A stretch of 7,947 nt of DNA from Microbacterium sp. GTDB lineage: Bacteria; Actinomycetota; Actinomycetes; Actinomycetales; Microbacteriaceae. The notes beneath the pieces were generated by a model. That model was not told where the DNA came from and ran no database searches. It saw only the letters and a list, made by a program, of their open reading frames with translations. The DNA lies in the NCBI GenBank assembly GCA_031286555.1, contig JAITUD010000047.1, positions 1 to 7,947 of the forward strand, in the 5' to 3' direction. The first letter of the stretch is position 1; every line of letters starts with the position of its first letter. The translations under genes were made by a program, and so were the position numbers. Positions 1 through 6,065 of this stretch are shown piece by piece.

Positions 1-576
1 CACAAGGTGCCGCAGGACGGCATCAACGCCCTGCTCGTGCAGGAGGCGCGGGCCGGCCGGAACGTCGTGCGCCTGAAGGGCGGCGACCCGTTCGTGCTCG
101 GCCGCGGCCGCGAGGAGCAGCTGCACTGCGAGGCCGCCGGAGTGCCGGTCGAGGTCGTCGCAGGGGTGACCAGCGCCATCTCGGTGCCGGCCGCGGCCGG
201 CATCCCGGTGACGCATCGCGGTGTCGCGGCATCCTTCACCGTCGTCAGCGCGCACGACCAGATCCAGCACCTGCCCGGTGGAGCCGACCACACCGTGATC
301 CTGCTGATGGGCGTGAACACGCTGGGCCACTCGGCGCACGTGCTCGCCGCCGGCGAGCGCGGAGCGGACTGCCCAGTGGCGATCGTCGAGGACGGCTGCG
401 GCGAGGGCCAGCGCGTCACGGTCGGCACGCTCGGCACGATCGCGCACCTCGCAGCCGCGCGAGAGGTGCGCTCGCCCGCGGTCGTCGTCGTCGGCGACGT
501 CGTGCGGCTGAGCCCGGATGCCGCCGCGGCAGCCCCGCACTGGACCGACGCGCTGCTCACCCTCTCCTCACTCTGA
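1..576 (+). CDS. cobA: Uroporphyrinogen-III C-methyltransferase (SUMT), 3' part, truncated by window start
   Basis: SUMT methylates uroporphyrinogen III at C-2 and C-7 with S-adenosylmethionine to give precorrin-2, the precursor of siroheme and cobalamin. The reading frame is open from base 1, so the true start lies upstream and about 191 codons are visible. Family landmarks appear in order: VVRLKGGDPFVLGRG with the GDPF core, then VEVVAGVTSA, then GIPVTHRG, then the ILLMGVNTLG segment, and near the end SPAVVVVGDVV. The GTG at base 7 is internal to this domain and not a real start. The stop is only 16 bases before the reductase gene, which suggests one operon. With a ferredoxin reductase and a ferredoxin downstream, siroheme supply for an assimilatory sulfite (or nitrite) reductase is the likeliest role, by analogy with actinobacterial cys clusters. 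That role is inferred, because no such reductase is in the window. Family assignment is confident. Confidence 0.93.
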   Translation, partial: HKVPQDGINALLVQEARAGRNVVRLKGGDPFVLGRGREEQLHCEAAGVPVEVVAGVTSAISVPAAAGIPVTHRGVAASFTVVSAHDQIQHLPGGADHTVILLMGVNTLGHSAHVLAAGERGADCPVAIVEDGCGEGQRVTVGTLGTIAHLAAAREVRSPAVVVVGDVVRLSPDAAAAAPHWTDALLTLSSL

Positions 577-592
577 GTACGAAAGAACCACC

Positions 593-1969
593 ATGACCTC
601 TCCTCTGCACCTTCGAGTCGCGATCGTCGGATCCGGCCCGGCCGGCATCTACGCCGGCAACCTGCTGGCGAACGCCGTCAAGGAGCGCGGCGGCCGTGTC
701 GAGATCGACCTGTTCGAGTCGCTGCCCGCGCCCTACGGCCTGATCCGCTACGGCGTGGCCCCGGACCATCCGCGCATCAAGGGCATCGTCACCTCGCTGC
801 ACGACATGCTCGACGCCACGGCAGAGGGCGCGGAGCGCCGCACCATCCGCTTCATCGGCAACGTCGAGATCGGCAAGGACCTCGGACTCGACGAACTGCG
901 CGAGCGCTACCATGCGGTCATCCTCGCGACCGGCGCGATCCGCGACGCGGAACTCGCGATCCCCGGCGTCGACCTGCCCGGCTCCTACGGCGCCGCCGAC
1001 TTCGTGGCCTGGTTCGACGGGCATCCGGACGTCGCGCGCACCTGGCCGCTGGATGCAGCATCGGCGGCCGTCATCGGCAACGGCAACGTCGCGCTCGACG
1101 TGGCGCGCGTGCTCGCCAAGCACGGCGAGGACCAGCGCAGCACCGACGTGCCCGACAACGTGCTCGCGGGGCTGGAGTCCTCCGCGATCACCGACGTGCA
1201 CGTGTTCGGACGCCGTGGGCCGGCCGACATCAAGTTCACGCCCATCGAACTGCGCGAGCTCGGTGAGGTGCGCGACGTCGACATCGTGCTGCACGATGAG
1301 GACTTCGACGGCGTGGATGCGGCATCCGCGTCGACCAACCAGTTGAAGGTCATGCTGCGTACGCTGAACGGCTGGCGCGGCCGCGAGGTCGGGCAGGCGA
1401 GCCGCCGGCTGCACCTGCACTTCTGGCAGCGTCCGGTCGAGATCACCGGCGACGGTCGGGTCGAGGGCATCCGGTTCGAGCGCACCCGCATCGAGGACGG
1501 GCAGCTGGTGGGCACCGGTGAGTTCCGCGACTACGACGTGCAGGCGATCTACCGCGCGGTCGGCTACTACGGCACGCGAGTCGAGGGTGCGCCCTTCGAC
1601 GAGCGCCGCGGCGTGGTCCCGAACGATGGCGGCCGCGTCGACGGCGAGCCCGGACTGTACGCGACCGGCTGGATCAAGCGCGGCCCGGTGGGCCTGATCG
1701 GCGCGACCAAGTCGGATGCGCTCGAGACGATCACCCACGTCGTGGCGGATGCCGAGGCGGGGTCTCTGACCGCGGTCGACGCGGAGAGCGACATCCTCGA
1801 CCTGCTCGACGAGCGCGACACCGAGTACACGACCTGGGACGGCTGGGTGGCGCTTGATGCGCACGAGCGTCATCTCGGCGAGACCCACCAGCACGCCCGC
1901 GAGCGGGTCAAGGTCGTGCCGCGCGAGGAGCAGGTCGCCGTCTCGCGCGACGGGGCGCTCGTCCGATGA
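593..1969 (+). CDS. fprA: FprA-type ferredoxin-NADP+ reductase
   Basis: This 458-residue flavoprotein should move electrons between NADPH and ferredoxin using FAD. Its length is close to mycobacterial FprA (about 456). An FAD-binding GSGPAG motif lies at residues 13-18. The PYGLIRYGVAPDHP segment typical of adrenodoxin-reductase-like enzymes is at about 47-60. A second nucleotide motif, IGNGNVALDVAR, is at 161-172 for NADP(H), and FGRRGP at 205-210 matches the arginines that contact the NADPH 2'-phosphate in FprA. The C-terminal signature GWIKRGPVGLIGATKSDA is at 359-376. The frame is open further upstream (ATG at 518), but that part overlaps the methyltransferase and has no family sequence; the ATG at 593 starts directly before the FAD domain. 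Its ribosome-binding site is weak (GAAAG about 9 bases upstream). The stop overlaps the ferredoxin start as ATGA, implying coupled translation and a shared pathway. Corynebacterium glutamicum Fpr2 in the cys cluster is a likely counterpart. Confidence 0.93.
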   Translation: MTSPLHLRVAIVGSGPAGIYAGNLLANAVKERGGRVEIDLFESLPAPYGLIRYGVAPDHPRIKGIVTSLHDMLDATAEGAERRTIRFIGNVEIGKDLGLDELRERYHAVILATGAIRDAELAIPGVDLPGSYGAADFVAWFDGHPDVARTWPLDAASAAVIGNGNVALDVARVLAKHGEDQRSTDVPDNVLAGLESSAITDVHVFGRRGPADIKFTPIELRELGEVRDVDIVLHDEDFDGVDAASASTNQLKVMLRTLNGWRGREVGQASRRLHLHFWQRPVEITGDGRVEGIRFERTRIEDGQLVGTGEFRDYDVQAIYRAVGYYGTRVEGAPFDERRGVVPNDGGRVDGEPGLYATGWIKRGPVGLIGATKSDALETITHVVADAEAGSLTAVDAESDILDLLDERDTEYTTWDGWVALDAHERHLGETHQHARERVKVVPREEQVAVSRDGALVR

Positions 1970-2295
1970 CCTATGTGATCGCCCTGCCCTGCGTCGATGT
2001 GAAGGACAGGGCGTGCGTCGACGAATGCCCGGTGGACTGCATCTACGAGGGCGAGCGCTCGCTGTACATCCATCCGGACGAGTGCGTGGACTGCGGCGCC
2101 TGCGAGCCGGTCGGCCCTGTCGAGGCGATCTACTACGAGGACGACCTGCCCGACGAGTGGCAGGACTACTACAAGGCCAACGTCGAGTTCTTCGACGAGA
2201 TCGGGTCGCCAGGCGGCGCGGCCGGCGCGGGCGTGTACGACTTCGACCACCCGTTGATCGCAGCGCTCCCGCCGCAGGGAGACGGCCATGACTGA
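1966..2295 (+). CDS. fdxA: Ferredoxin, 7Fe FdxA/FdxC type, with one expected cluster cysteine missing
   Basis: This is a 109-residue ferredoxin of the actinobacterial FdxA/FdxC type and the probable partner of the overlapping upstream reductase. Visible landmarks are MTYVIALPCVDVKD at the N terminus, CVDECPVDCIY at 17-27, LYIHPDECVDCGACEP at 33-48, VEAIYYEDDLP at 52-62 and GSPGGAA in the C-terminal third. Cysteines are at 9, 17, 21, 25, 40, 43 and 46. In 7Fe ferredoxins, residues equivalent to 9, 17 and 50 bind the [3Fe-4S] cluster, and 21, 40, 43 and 46 bind the [4Fe-4S] cluster. Residue 50 here is Gly (codon GGC at 2113-2115) in the motif CxxCxxCxxxGP, so the 3Fe site lacks its third ligand. 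A single T-to-G change from TGC would explain it, so either a real variant or a sequencing error is possible. The gene has no strong ribosome-binding site and probably relies on coupling through the ATGA overlap. Family certain; cluster content uncertain. Confidence 0.92.
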   Translation: MTYVIALPCVDVKDRACVDECPVDCIYEGERSLYIHPDECVDCGACEPVGPVEAIYYEDDLPDEWQDYYKANVEFFDEIGSPGGAAGAGVYDFDHPLIAALPPQGDGHD

Positions 2296-3214
2296 CGAGC
2301 CCTACGACGTGCTGATCGTCGGCGGCGGGCCGGCGGGTCTCTCCGCCGCGCTCAACCTCGGCCGTGCACTGATGCGGGTGCTGCTGGTCGACGCCGACCG
2401 CCCGCGCAATGCGGCCACGCTCGTCTCGCACGGCTTCCTCACCCGCGACGGCGTTCCGCCGCACGAGCTGCGCCGCATCGCGCGCGAAGAGCTCGCCGGG
2501 TACTCGGACGTCGAGGTGCGCACCCGGCAGCGGGTGTTCGGCATCGAGGAGACGGATGCCGGATTCTCGGCGTCTCTTGGCCGCCGCTCCCCGGAGCAGA
2601 CGGTGTCCGCGCGGGCGGTGCTGCTGGCATCCGGTCTGCGCGAGACCCTGCCGGAGGTGCCGAACCTGCGCGGCTTCTACGGCGTGAGCCTGTTCAGCTG
2701 CGTCGCGTGCGACGCCTGGGATCTGCGCGACCGCCGGCTCGCGCTGATCGGCGAGAGCGACGACTTGGCGGCCCGCGCACGCCTGATCTCGCGCTGGACC
2801 GACGCGCTCACCGTGTTCACGCACGGGTCCGACGCGATCCGGCCCGACGAGGAGGCCGAGCTGCTCGCGCAGGGGATCGCCGTCGAGCGCGCCCCGATCG
2901 CGGAGCTCCGCGGCGAGAAGGGCGTGATCACCGGCATCCGTCTTGAAAGCGGCGCCGAGCACGCGATCGACGGCGGCTTCGTGCAGCCGCGATGGGACGC
3001 CGAGCTCGGCTACCTGCAGGGTCTCGCGCCGGATTCGGATGAGGCGGGGCATCTGGTCGTCGATCGTTCCGGCCGCACGAGTCGCGCCGGGGTCTACGCC
3101 GCAGGCGACATCGCCTCACCGGGCCCGCAGCAGCTCATGGTCGCGGCGGGCGCGGGCGCCCGCGTGGCCGCCGTCATCGTGCACGATGCGGTCGGGATCA
3201 CGACGACGCACTGA
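2288..3214 (+). CDS. Thioredoxin-reductase-like FAD oxidoreductase with CxxC and degraded NADPH motif
   Basis: This 308-residue protein has the two-domain thioredoxin-reductase fold. An FAD-binding GGGPAG motif is at 12-17, a redox-active-type CVAC at 138-141 (context SCVACDAWDLRDR), and the C-terminal FAD motif YAAGDIASPGPQQLMVAAGAG is split across about 270-290. Where typical enzymes have a GxGxxA motif for NADPH just after the CxxC, this one reads LALIGESDDLAARA (151-164). The glycines are lost, so NADPH binding is doubtful. The CxxCDxW context resembles the actinobacterial and fungal dithiol-oxidase group (HlmI/GliT-like) as well as NADPH-independent relatives. The ATG overlaps the ferredoxin stop by 8 bases and has a good ribosome-binding site (GGGAG at 2277-2281, 6-base spacing). 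This tight link to a ferredoxin and its reductase suggests the flavoprotein could accept electrons from ferredoxin; that is inference. Alternatives are an O2-dependent dithiol oxidase or an ordinary reductase with an unusual NADPH site. No signal peptide is seen. Confidence 0.85.
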   Translation: MTDEPYDVLIVGGGPAGLSAALNLGRALMRVLLVDADRPRNAATLVSHGFLTRDGVPPHELRRIAREELAGYSDVEVRTRQRVFGIEETDAGFSASLGRRSPEQTVSARAVLLASGLRETLPEVPNLRGFYGVSLFSCVACDAWDLRDRRLALIGESDDLAARARLISRWTDALTVFTHGSDAIRPDEEAELLAQGIAVERAPIAELRGEKGVITGIRLESGAEHAIDGGFVQPRWDAELGYLQGLAPDSDEAGHLVVDRSGRTSRAGVYAAGDIASPGPQQLMVAAGAGARVAAVIVHDAVGITTTH

Positions 3215-3219
3215 CCGAA

Positions 3220-3271
3220 GGCGCGGACGCCGCGCCGTGCCGACCCGGCGCCCCAGCGACCGGGCCGGCAC
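3220..3271 (+). terminator. Tandem hairpins after the redox operon, probable terminator region
   Basis: Two hairpins begin 5 bases after the flavoprotein stop. The first is a perfect 7-bp stem, GGCGCGG/CCGCGCC (3220-3226 and 3230-3236), with a 3-base loop. The second pairs GTGCCGACCCGG (3237-3248) with CCGGGCCGGCAC (3260-3271), 11 of 12 pairs with one A-C mismatch and an 11-base loop. No T-run follows, so this is not a textbook intrinsic terminator. High-GC actinobacteria often end transcripts at such T-poor hairpins, and the position supports that role. The rest of the 3215-3411 gap holds no visible gene. Confidence 0.45.
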
Positions 3272-3373
3272 CACGCATCTCCGGCGCGGCGGCCGACGAC
3301 GAGACGACGAGCGCTCCCCAGTCGCGCGCGCGTTCGTCATTCATCGGGTCCGATGACGGCCGCAGATTCACGA

Positions 3374-3405
3374 TACGATCTGGGCCATCACACACCTGGG
3401 GGAGG
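3374..3405 (+). promoter_or_regulatory. Possible -10 box and strong ribosome-binding site for the HTH gene
   Basis: A TACGAT hexamer (3374-3379) fits the actinobacterial -10 pattern TAnnnT. A weak -35-like ATGACG (3353-3358) lies 15 bases upstream. A strong Shine-Dalgarno GGAGG (3401-3405) sits 6 bases before the GTG at 3412 and fixes that start. The ribosome-binding site is convincing; the promoter is tentative. Confidence 0.4.
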
Positions 3406-3411
3406 TGTACC

Positions 3412-4287
3412 GTGACGGACGACGAAGCGACCGACGAGACCTTCGCGGAGCGCATGACGCGGGCGATCGATGAACGCGGTGTCAGTCTTTCGACGCTGTG
3501 GCGTCGCCTGCATGACAACGGCGATCCTGTGGCGAGATCGACGCTCGCCCAATGGCGGACCGGCGCTCGGCGGCCCGAGGGGCCGGCATCGCTGGCGGCC
3601 GTGGCGGGGCTGGAGGTGCTTCTGGGGCTGCCCCACGGTGAACTTCTCGGGCGGATCGGTCCGTCGCTGAGAACGGGGCCGCTCCCGTCGTTCCAGTTGA
3701 CGGGACGGGACATCGCCGAACGCGATGCCGTTCTGGAGAGCTTCCGTGCGCTCGACTTCCGTGCGCGGATCCCGATGCGCCGCATGTCCCTGCAGATGAC
3801 CGGCGACATCGACGCCGTCGGTGATCTCCGCACAGCCAGGGTCCAGCTGCTGGTCACTGCGCAGTCCGGCACCATCGACCGCTTCCCGTGGTTCCAGATC
3901 ACTCCGCACAGCTGCGACGAGCCGCTGGAGTTCACTGCGGACGCGGGATGCTCGCTCGGCCCTTCCTTCAGGCACCCGAACGGGCGGGTCTCAGCCGTCA
4001 CCGTCATCCTGGACCACCCCGTCGAGGCCCGCGACACCGCGCTGATCGAACTGACCACGCGTTTTCCTGAGGGGAGCGGCATCCGCGAACTCCGGCTGCT
4101 CGCAGCCATCGAGGCGTCCGAGGCGCTGCTGTGGGCTCGGTTCCACCCGGACGCCGTGCCGACGAAGGTCGAGGAGTTCGAGCGGGATCAGGCGCATGAG
4201 CTGTCGGTCCCGCGTGACCCGCGGAGATCCGTGCACACCGCGCGCAAGAGGTTCGGCCCGGGATACGTCGGCTTCCGGTGGTCGTGA
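3412..4287 (+). CDS. Helix-turn-helix (XRE-like) protein with uncharacterised C-terminal part
   Basis: This is a 291-residue protein starting at GTG, chosen because of the strong GGAGG 6 bases upstream. Residues about 24-82 look like the small XRE-type DNA-binding domain common in actinobacteria: VSLSTLWRRLHDNG, then STLAQWRTGARRPEGPASL, then LEVLLGLPHGELLGRIG. In that pattern the second helix is followed by a W-x-x-G-x-R-x-P recognition segment. The remaining 200 residues are rich in beta-type stretches (for example 143-150, 194-201 and 207-216), end in FGPGYVGFRWS, and match no family I can name. No membrane segment or signal peptide is seen. Codon choice is slightly less GC-rich than in neighbours, with CTT, AGT and AGA codons near the start; this may mark an accessory gene. 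It follows a terminator-like region and is probably transcribed alone. Its stop abuts the convergent TetR stop with no gap. A sequence-specific regulator is the best guess; its target and ligand are unknown. Confidence 0.8.
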   Translation: MTDDEATDETFAERMTRAIDERGVSLSTLWRRLHDNGDPVARSTLAQWRTGARRPEGPASLAAVAGLEVLLGLPHGELLGRIGPSLRTGPLPSFQLTGRDIAERDAVLESFRALDFRARIPMRRMSLQMTGDIDAVGDLRTARVQLLVTAQSGTIDRFPWFQITPHSCDEPLEFTADAGCSLGPSFRHPNGRVSAVTVILDHPVEARDTALIELTTRFPEGSGIRELRLLAAIEASEALLWARFHPDAVPTKVEEFERDQAHELSVPRDPRRSVHTARKRFGPGYVGFRWS

Positions 4288-4914
4288 TCAGGAGGCGGTG
4301 GCGTAGCGGGCCGCGATGGTCCGAGCGGCTTCTTCGATGACCTTCTCCTGTTCGGCGTCGGTCATCGACCACGTGCCGTGGACCAGGCGGGGCCAGAAGA
4401 CGGATGAGGCGATCATCCCGAGGAACTGTGCGGACGCGGTGTCGGGATCGTCGATCTCCGCGACGCCGGACGCGTGCGCATCGCGAAGGAAGCGCGCGAG
4501 CGCCGCGAGCACCGGCAGCGTCCCGAAGTCGAAGGTGCGCGTTCGCAGCTCGGGGAACCTGGGCGACTCGGCGATCACCGTGCGCATCAGCGCGGTCATC
4601 TCGGGCCGGAGCAGAAGCTCGCCATAGGCCCGTCCGAGTGCCATGAGTCCGGCGCGGAAGTCGTCCACGGGAACGTCGAAGGGAACCAGGTCGGGCGCCG
4701 CGCCTGCGGCCAGCACGGTGGCCTCGAACAGCTCTGCCTTGGTCGGGAACTGTTTGAAGAGCGTCGCCTTCGACACGCCCGCCTCCTGGGCGATACGCGC
4801 GAGCGACGTGCGGTCGTAGCCGTTCTCCAGGAACAGGCGTGCGCCTGCGGCGAGCACGGATGCGCGGTTCGCCTCGGCCATCGCGCGATGGTAAGCGGAT
4901 TCTCCGCGGGTCAT
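4288..4914 (-). CDS. TetR/AcrR-family transcriptional repressor
   Basis: This TetR-type regulator has an N-terminal helix-turn-helix and an alpha-helical C-terminal ligand domain. The DNA-binding domain shows RASVLAAGARLFLENGYDR, then TSLARIAQEAGVSKATLFKQ with the classic A-G-V-S-x-x-T-L-F-K-x-F-P-T-K recognition helix. The C-terminal half (LMRTVIAESPRFPELRTRTF onward) resembles the AefR-like TetR C-terminal domain. Two starts are possible. ATG at 4914 gives 208 residues and the usual short lead before the first helix; a GATACT -10-like box 6 bases upstream would make it leaderless. ATG at 4944 gives 218 residues with AAGAGG 7 bases upstream, but that Shine-Dalgarno and ATG lie in an arm of the putative operator palindrome and have a mirror copy on the other strand, so I favour 4914. 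It is divergent from the RibD_C-type reductase gene, which it probably represses together with itself. Family certain; inducer unknown. Confidence 0.92.
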   Translation of the reverse strand: MTRGESAYHRAMAEANRASVLAAGARLFLENGYDRTSLARIAQEAGVSKATLFKQFPTKAELFEATVLAAGAAPDLVPFDVPVDDFRAGLMALGRAYGELLLRPEMTALMRTVIAESPRFPELRTRTFDFGTLPVLAALARFLRDAHASGVAEIDDPDTASAQFLGMIASSVFWPRLVHGTWSMTDAEQEKVIEEAARTIAARYATAS

Positions 4915-4930
4915 GTCCTCAGTATCCCAT

Positions 4931-4984
4931 AGAGGTGGGTGCATTGACTTACCTCTTCATGTGTGCAACCGTGTAGAGGTGAGT
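4931..4984. promoter_or_regulatory. Candidate TetR operator: three AGAGGTGRGT-like boxes between divergent genes
   Basis: Three related boxes occur: AGAGGTGGGT (4931-4940, + strand), ACTTACCTCT (4947-4956, the same box on the - strand) and AGAGGTGAGT (4975-4984, + strand). Boxes 1 and 2 form an inverted repeat with a 6-base spacer. Boxes 2 and 3 form a wider one with an 18-base spacer (9 of 10 matching). Boxes 1 and 3 are direct repeats 44 bases apart, about four helical turns, with 15 of 19 bases shared when extended. A TTGACT (4944-4949) could be a -35 element for the + strand gene; no clear -10 is seen. Position and symmetry suit TetR binding, with divergent control of both genes. Confidence 0.55.
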
Positions 4985-5015
4985 TGAATGACTCATGTCT
5001 AGCGAAGGAGCAGCA

Positions 5016-5558
5016 ATGGCCACCGTGATCGTCCACGCCACCATCACCCTCGACGGATACCTCGCAGATCCGGACGGCGGGGTCGACTGGATGTTCGGCA
5101 GACCATCCGCTCCCGAGGACGACGTCGTCGTGGAGCGGGTCATGAACCGCATCGGGGCGGTCGTCGGGGGCGCGAACAGGACCCAGACCGTCGAGGACGG
5201 CGAACTCCCGTACGGCGGCATGCTGAAGGTGCCGGTCTACCTCATGACCCACAGCGAGCATGAGCCGATCCTCCGCGACGGAACCACCTACACCTTCGTC
5301 GTCGACGACATCGGAGACGCCGTGGCGCAGGCCTCACGGGTCGCCGGCGACGGTTGGGTCAGCCTGCTCGGCGGCAGCATCTCGCGCCAGTGTCTGCGAC
5401 TCGGGCTGGTCGATGAGCTCCACCTGGACATCGCCCCGGTCCTGCTCGGCAGCGGCATCTCCCTGTTCGAGGGCCTGGGGCAGCGGATCGAGCTCGAGCG
5501 GCTCGAGACCTCCGCATACGCGAGCGAGACCCACCTGCGCTTCCGCGTGCTGCGGTAG
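5016..5558 (+). CDS. RibD_C / dihydrofolate-reductase-family protein
   Basis: This 180-residue protein belongs to the RibD C-terminal-domain family (dihydrofolate-reductase fold), whose members are mostly uncharacterised NADPH-dependent reductases. The N terminus VIVHATITLDGYLADPDGG (4-22) is the usual first strand and loop. The central part holds VVGGANRTQ (49-57). The nucleotide-binding LLGGSISRQCLRLGLVDELHL is split across 117-137, and DIAPVLLGSGISLF (138-151) completes the signature. The start is the ATG at 5016, with AAGGAG (5005-5010) 5 bases upstream; an in-frame ATG at 4995 lacks a comparable site. The gene is divergent from a TetR regulator across a box-rich region, a common arrangement in actinobacteria, so expression is probably induced by the TetR ligand. 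It is unlikely to be the housekeeping folate enzyme or the riboflavin RibD, as there are no folate or riboflavin genes nearby. Substrate unknown. Confidence 0.9.
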   Translation: MATVIVHATITLDGYLADPDGGVDWMFGRPSAPEDDVVVERVMNRIGAVVGGANRTQTVEDGELPYGGMLKVPVYLMTHSEHEPILRDGTTYTFVVDDIGDAVAQASRVAGDGWVSLLGGSISRQCLRLGLVDELHLDIAPVLLGSGISLFEGLGQRIELERLETSAYASETHLRFRVLR

Positions 5559-5660
5559 AGCCTCGTCATGGTCGGACCTGGCGTGGCGGGGTGCGCTGCC
5601 GGTAGCGTCGGGCGGGTGTCTCCGCGCCGTCCGGGCGGGGTCCGCTGACAAAGGAGTTCC

Positions 5661-6056
5661 ATGGTCTCGCGTATCGACGCCATCAACATCACCGCCCGCG
5701 ACCACGAGTCGCTCGGCGCCTTCTGGCAGCAGCTGCTCGCGCTGCAGGAAGACCCTGACAACCCGAACAACCCCGGTGACCCGGTGACCGTGCTCCTGAG
5801 CGGACCGATCGAGGTGCGGTTCGAGTTCCAGCCGGTCGACGAGGGCAGGGAGTTCGAGCCCCGCATCCACTTCGACCTGAACCCGGTCGACCGCACCCGT
5901 GACGAGGAGGTCGAGCGGCTGCAGGAGCTCGGCGCCACCGTCGTCGCCGACCGCCGCCGCGAGAACGGCAGCGGCTACGTCACGATGAGCGACGTCGACG
6001 GCAATGAGTTCTGCATCCAGCGCAGCCCTGAAGAGGTCGCGGCCGCGGGCCGTTGA
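5661..6056 (+). CDS. VOC / glyoxalase-like domain protein
   Basis: This 131-residue single-domain member of the vicinal oxygen chelate superfamily is closest in appearance to the actinobacterial glyoxalase-like (Glyoxalase_6) group. It shows the opening strand IDAINITARD (5-14) and helix LGAFWQQLLAL (18-28). The metal-site-like histidine in RIHFDL is at residue 70. VERLQELGATVV (84-95) follows, and the closing motif MSDVDGNEFCIQ (109-120) contains a glutamate at 117 that often serves as metal ligand. Such proteins range from dioxygenases to antibiotic-binding proteins, and nothing here decides the substrate. The start is secured by AAGGAG (5651-5656) 4 bases upstream. It lies 102 bases after the RibD_C gene and is followed by a strong hairpin, so it is probably its own transcription unit, possibly reading from TAGCGT at 5603-5608. 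Confidence 0.88.
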   Translation: MVSRIDAINITARDHESLGAFWQQLLALQEDPDNPNNPGDPVTVLLSGPIEVRFEFQPVDEGREFEPRIHFDLNPVDRTRDEEVERLQELGATVVADRRRENGSGYVTMSDVDGNEFCIQRSPEEVAAAGR

Positions 6057-6065
6057 CCGCCGGTG

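Noticed and set aside
518..592. Upstream in-frame ATG (518) as reductase start
   Set aside because: It would overlap the methyltransferase 3' end by 59 bases and add 25 residues with no similarity to FprA. The ATG at 593 starts right before the FAD motif.
557..3052. 831-codon minus-strand open frame across the redox operon
   Set aside because: It lies opposite four well-supported genes. In GC-rich DNA the antisense frame aligned to third codon positions stays open by composition. The translation is low-complexity Arg/Ala/Val-rich and has no family motif.
3198..4109. 303-codon minus-strand frame opposite the HTH gene
   Set aside because: It is Ser/Arg-rich with no motif, and it overlaps a gene with a strong ribosome-binding site and a recognisable HTH.
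4995..5015. Upstream ATG (4995) as start of the RibD_C-family gene
   Set aside because: The ATG at 5016 has AAGGAG at 5-base spacing. That Shine-Dalgarno would lie inside the coding region if 4995 were used, and family members start at the MATVIV-like strand.
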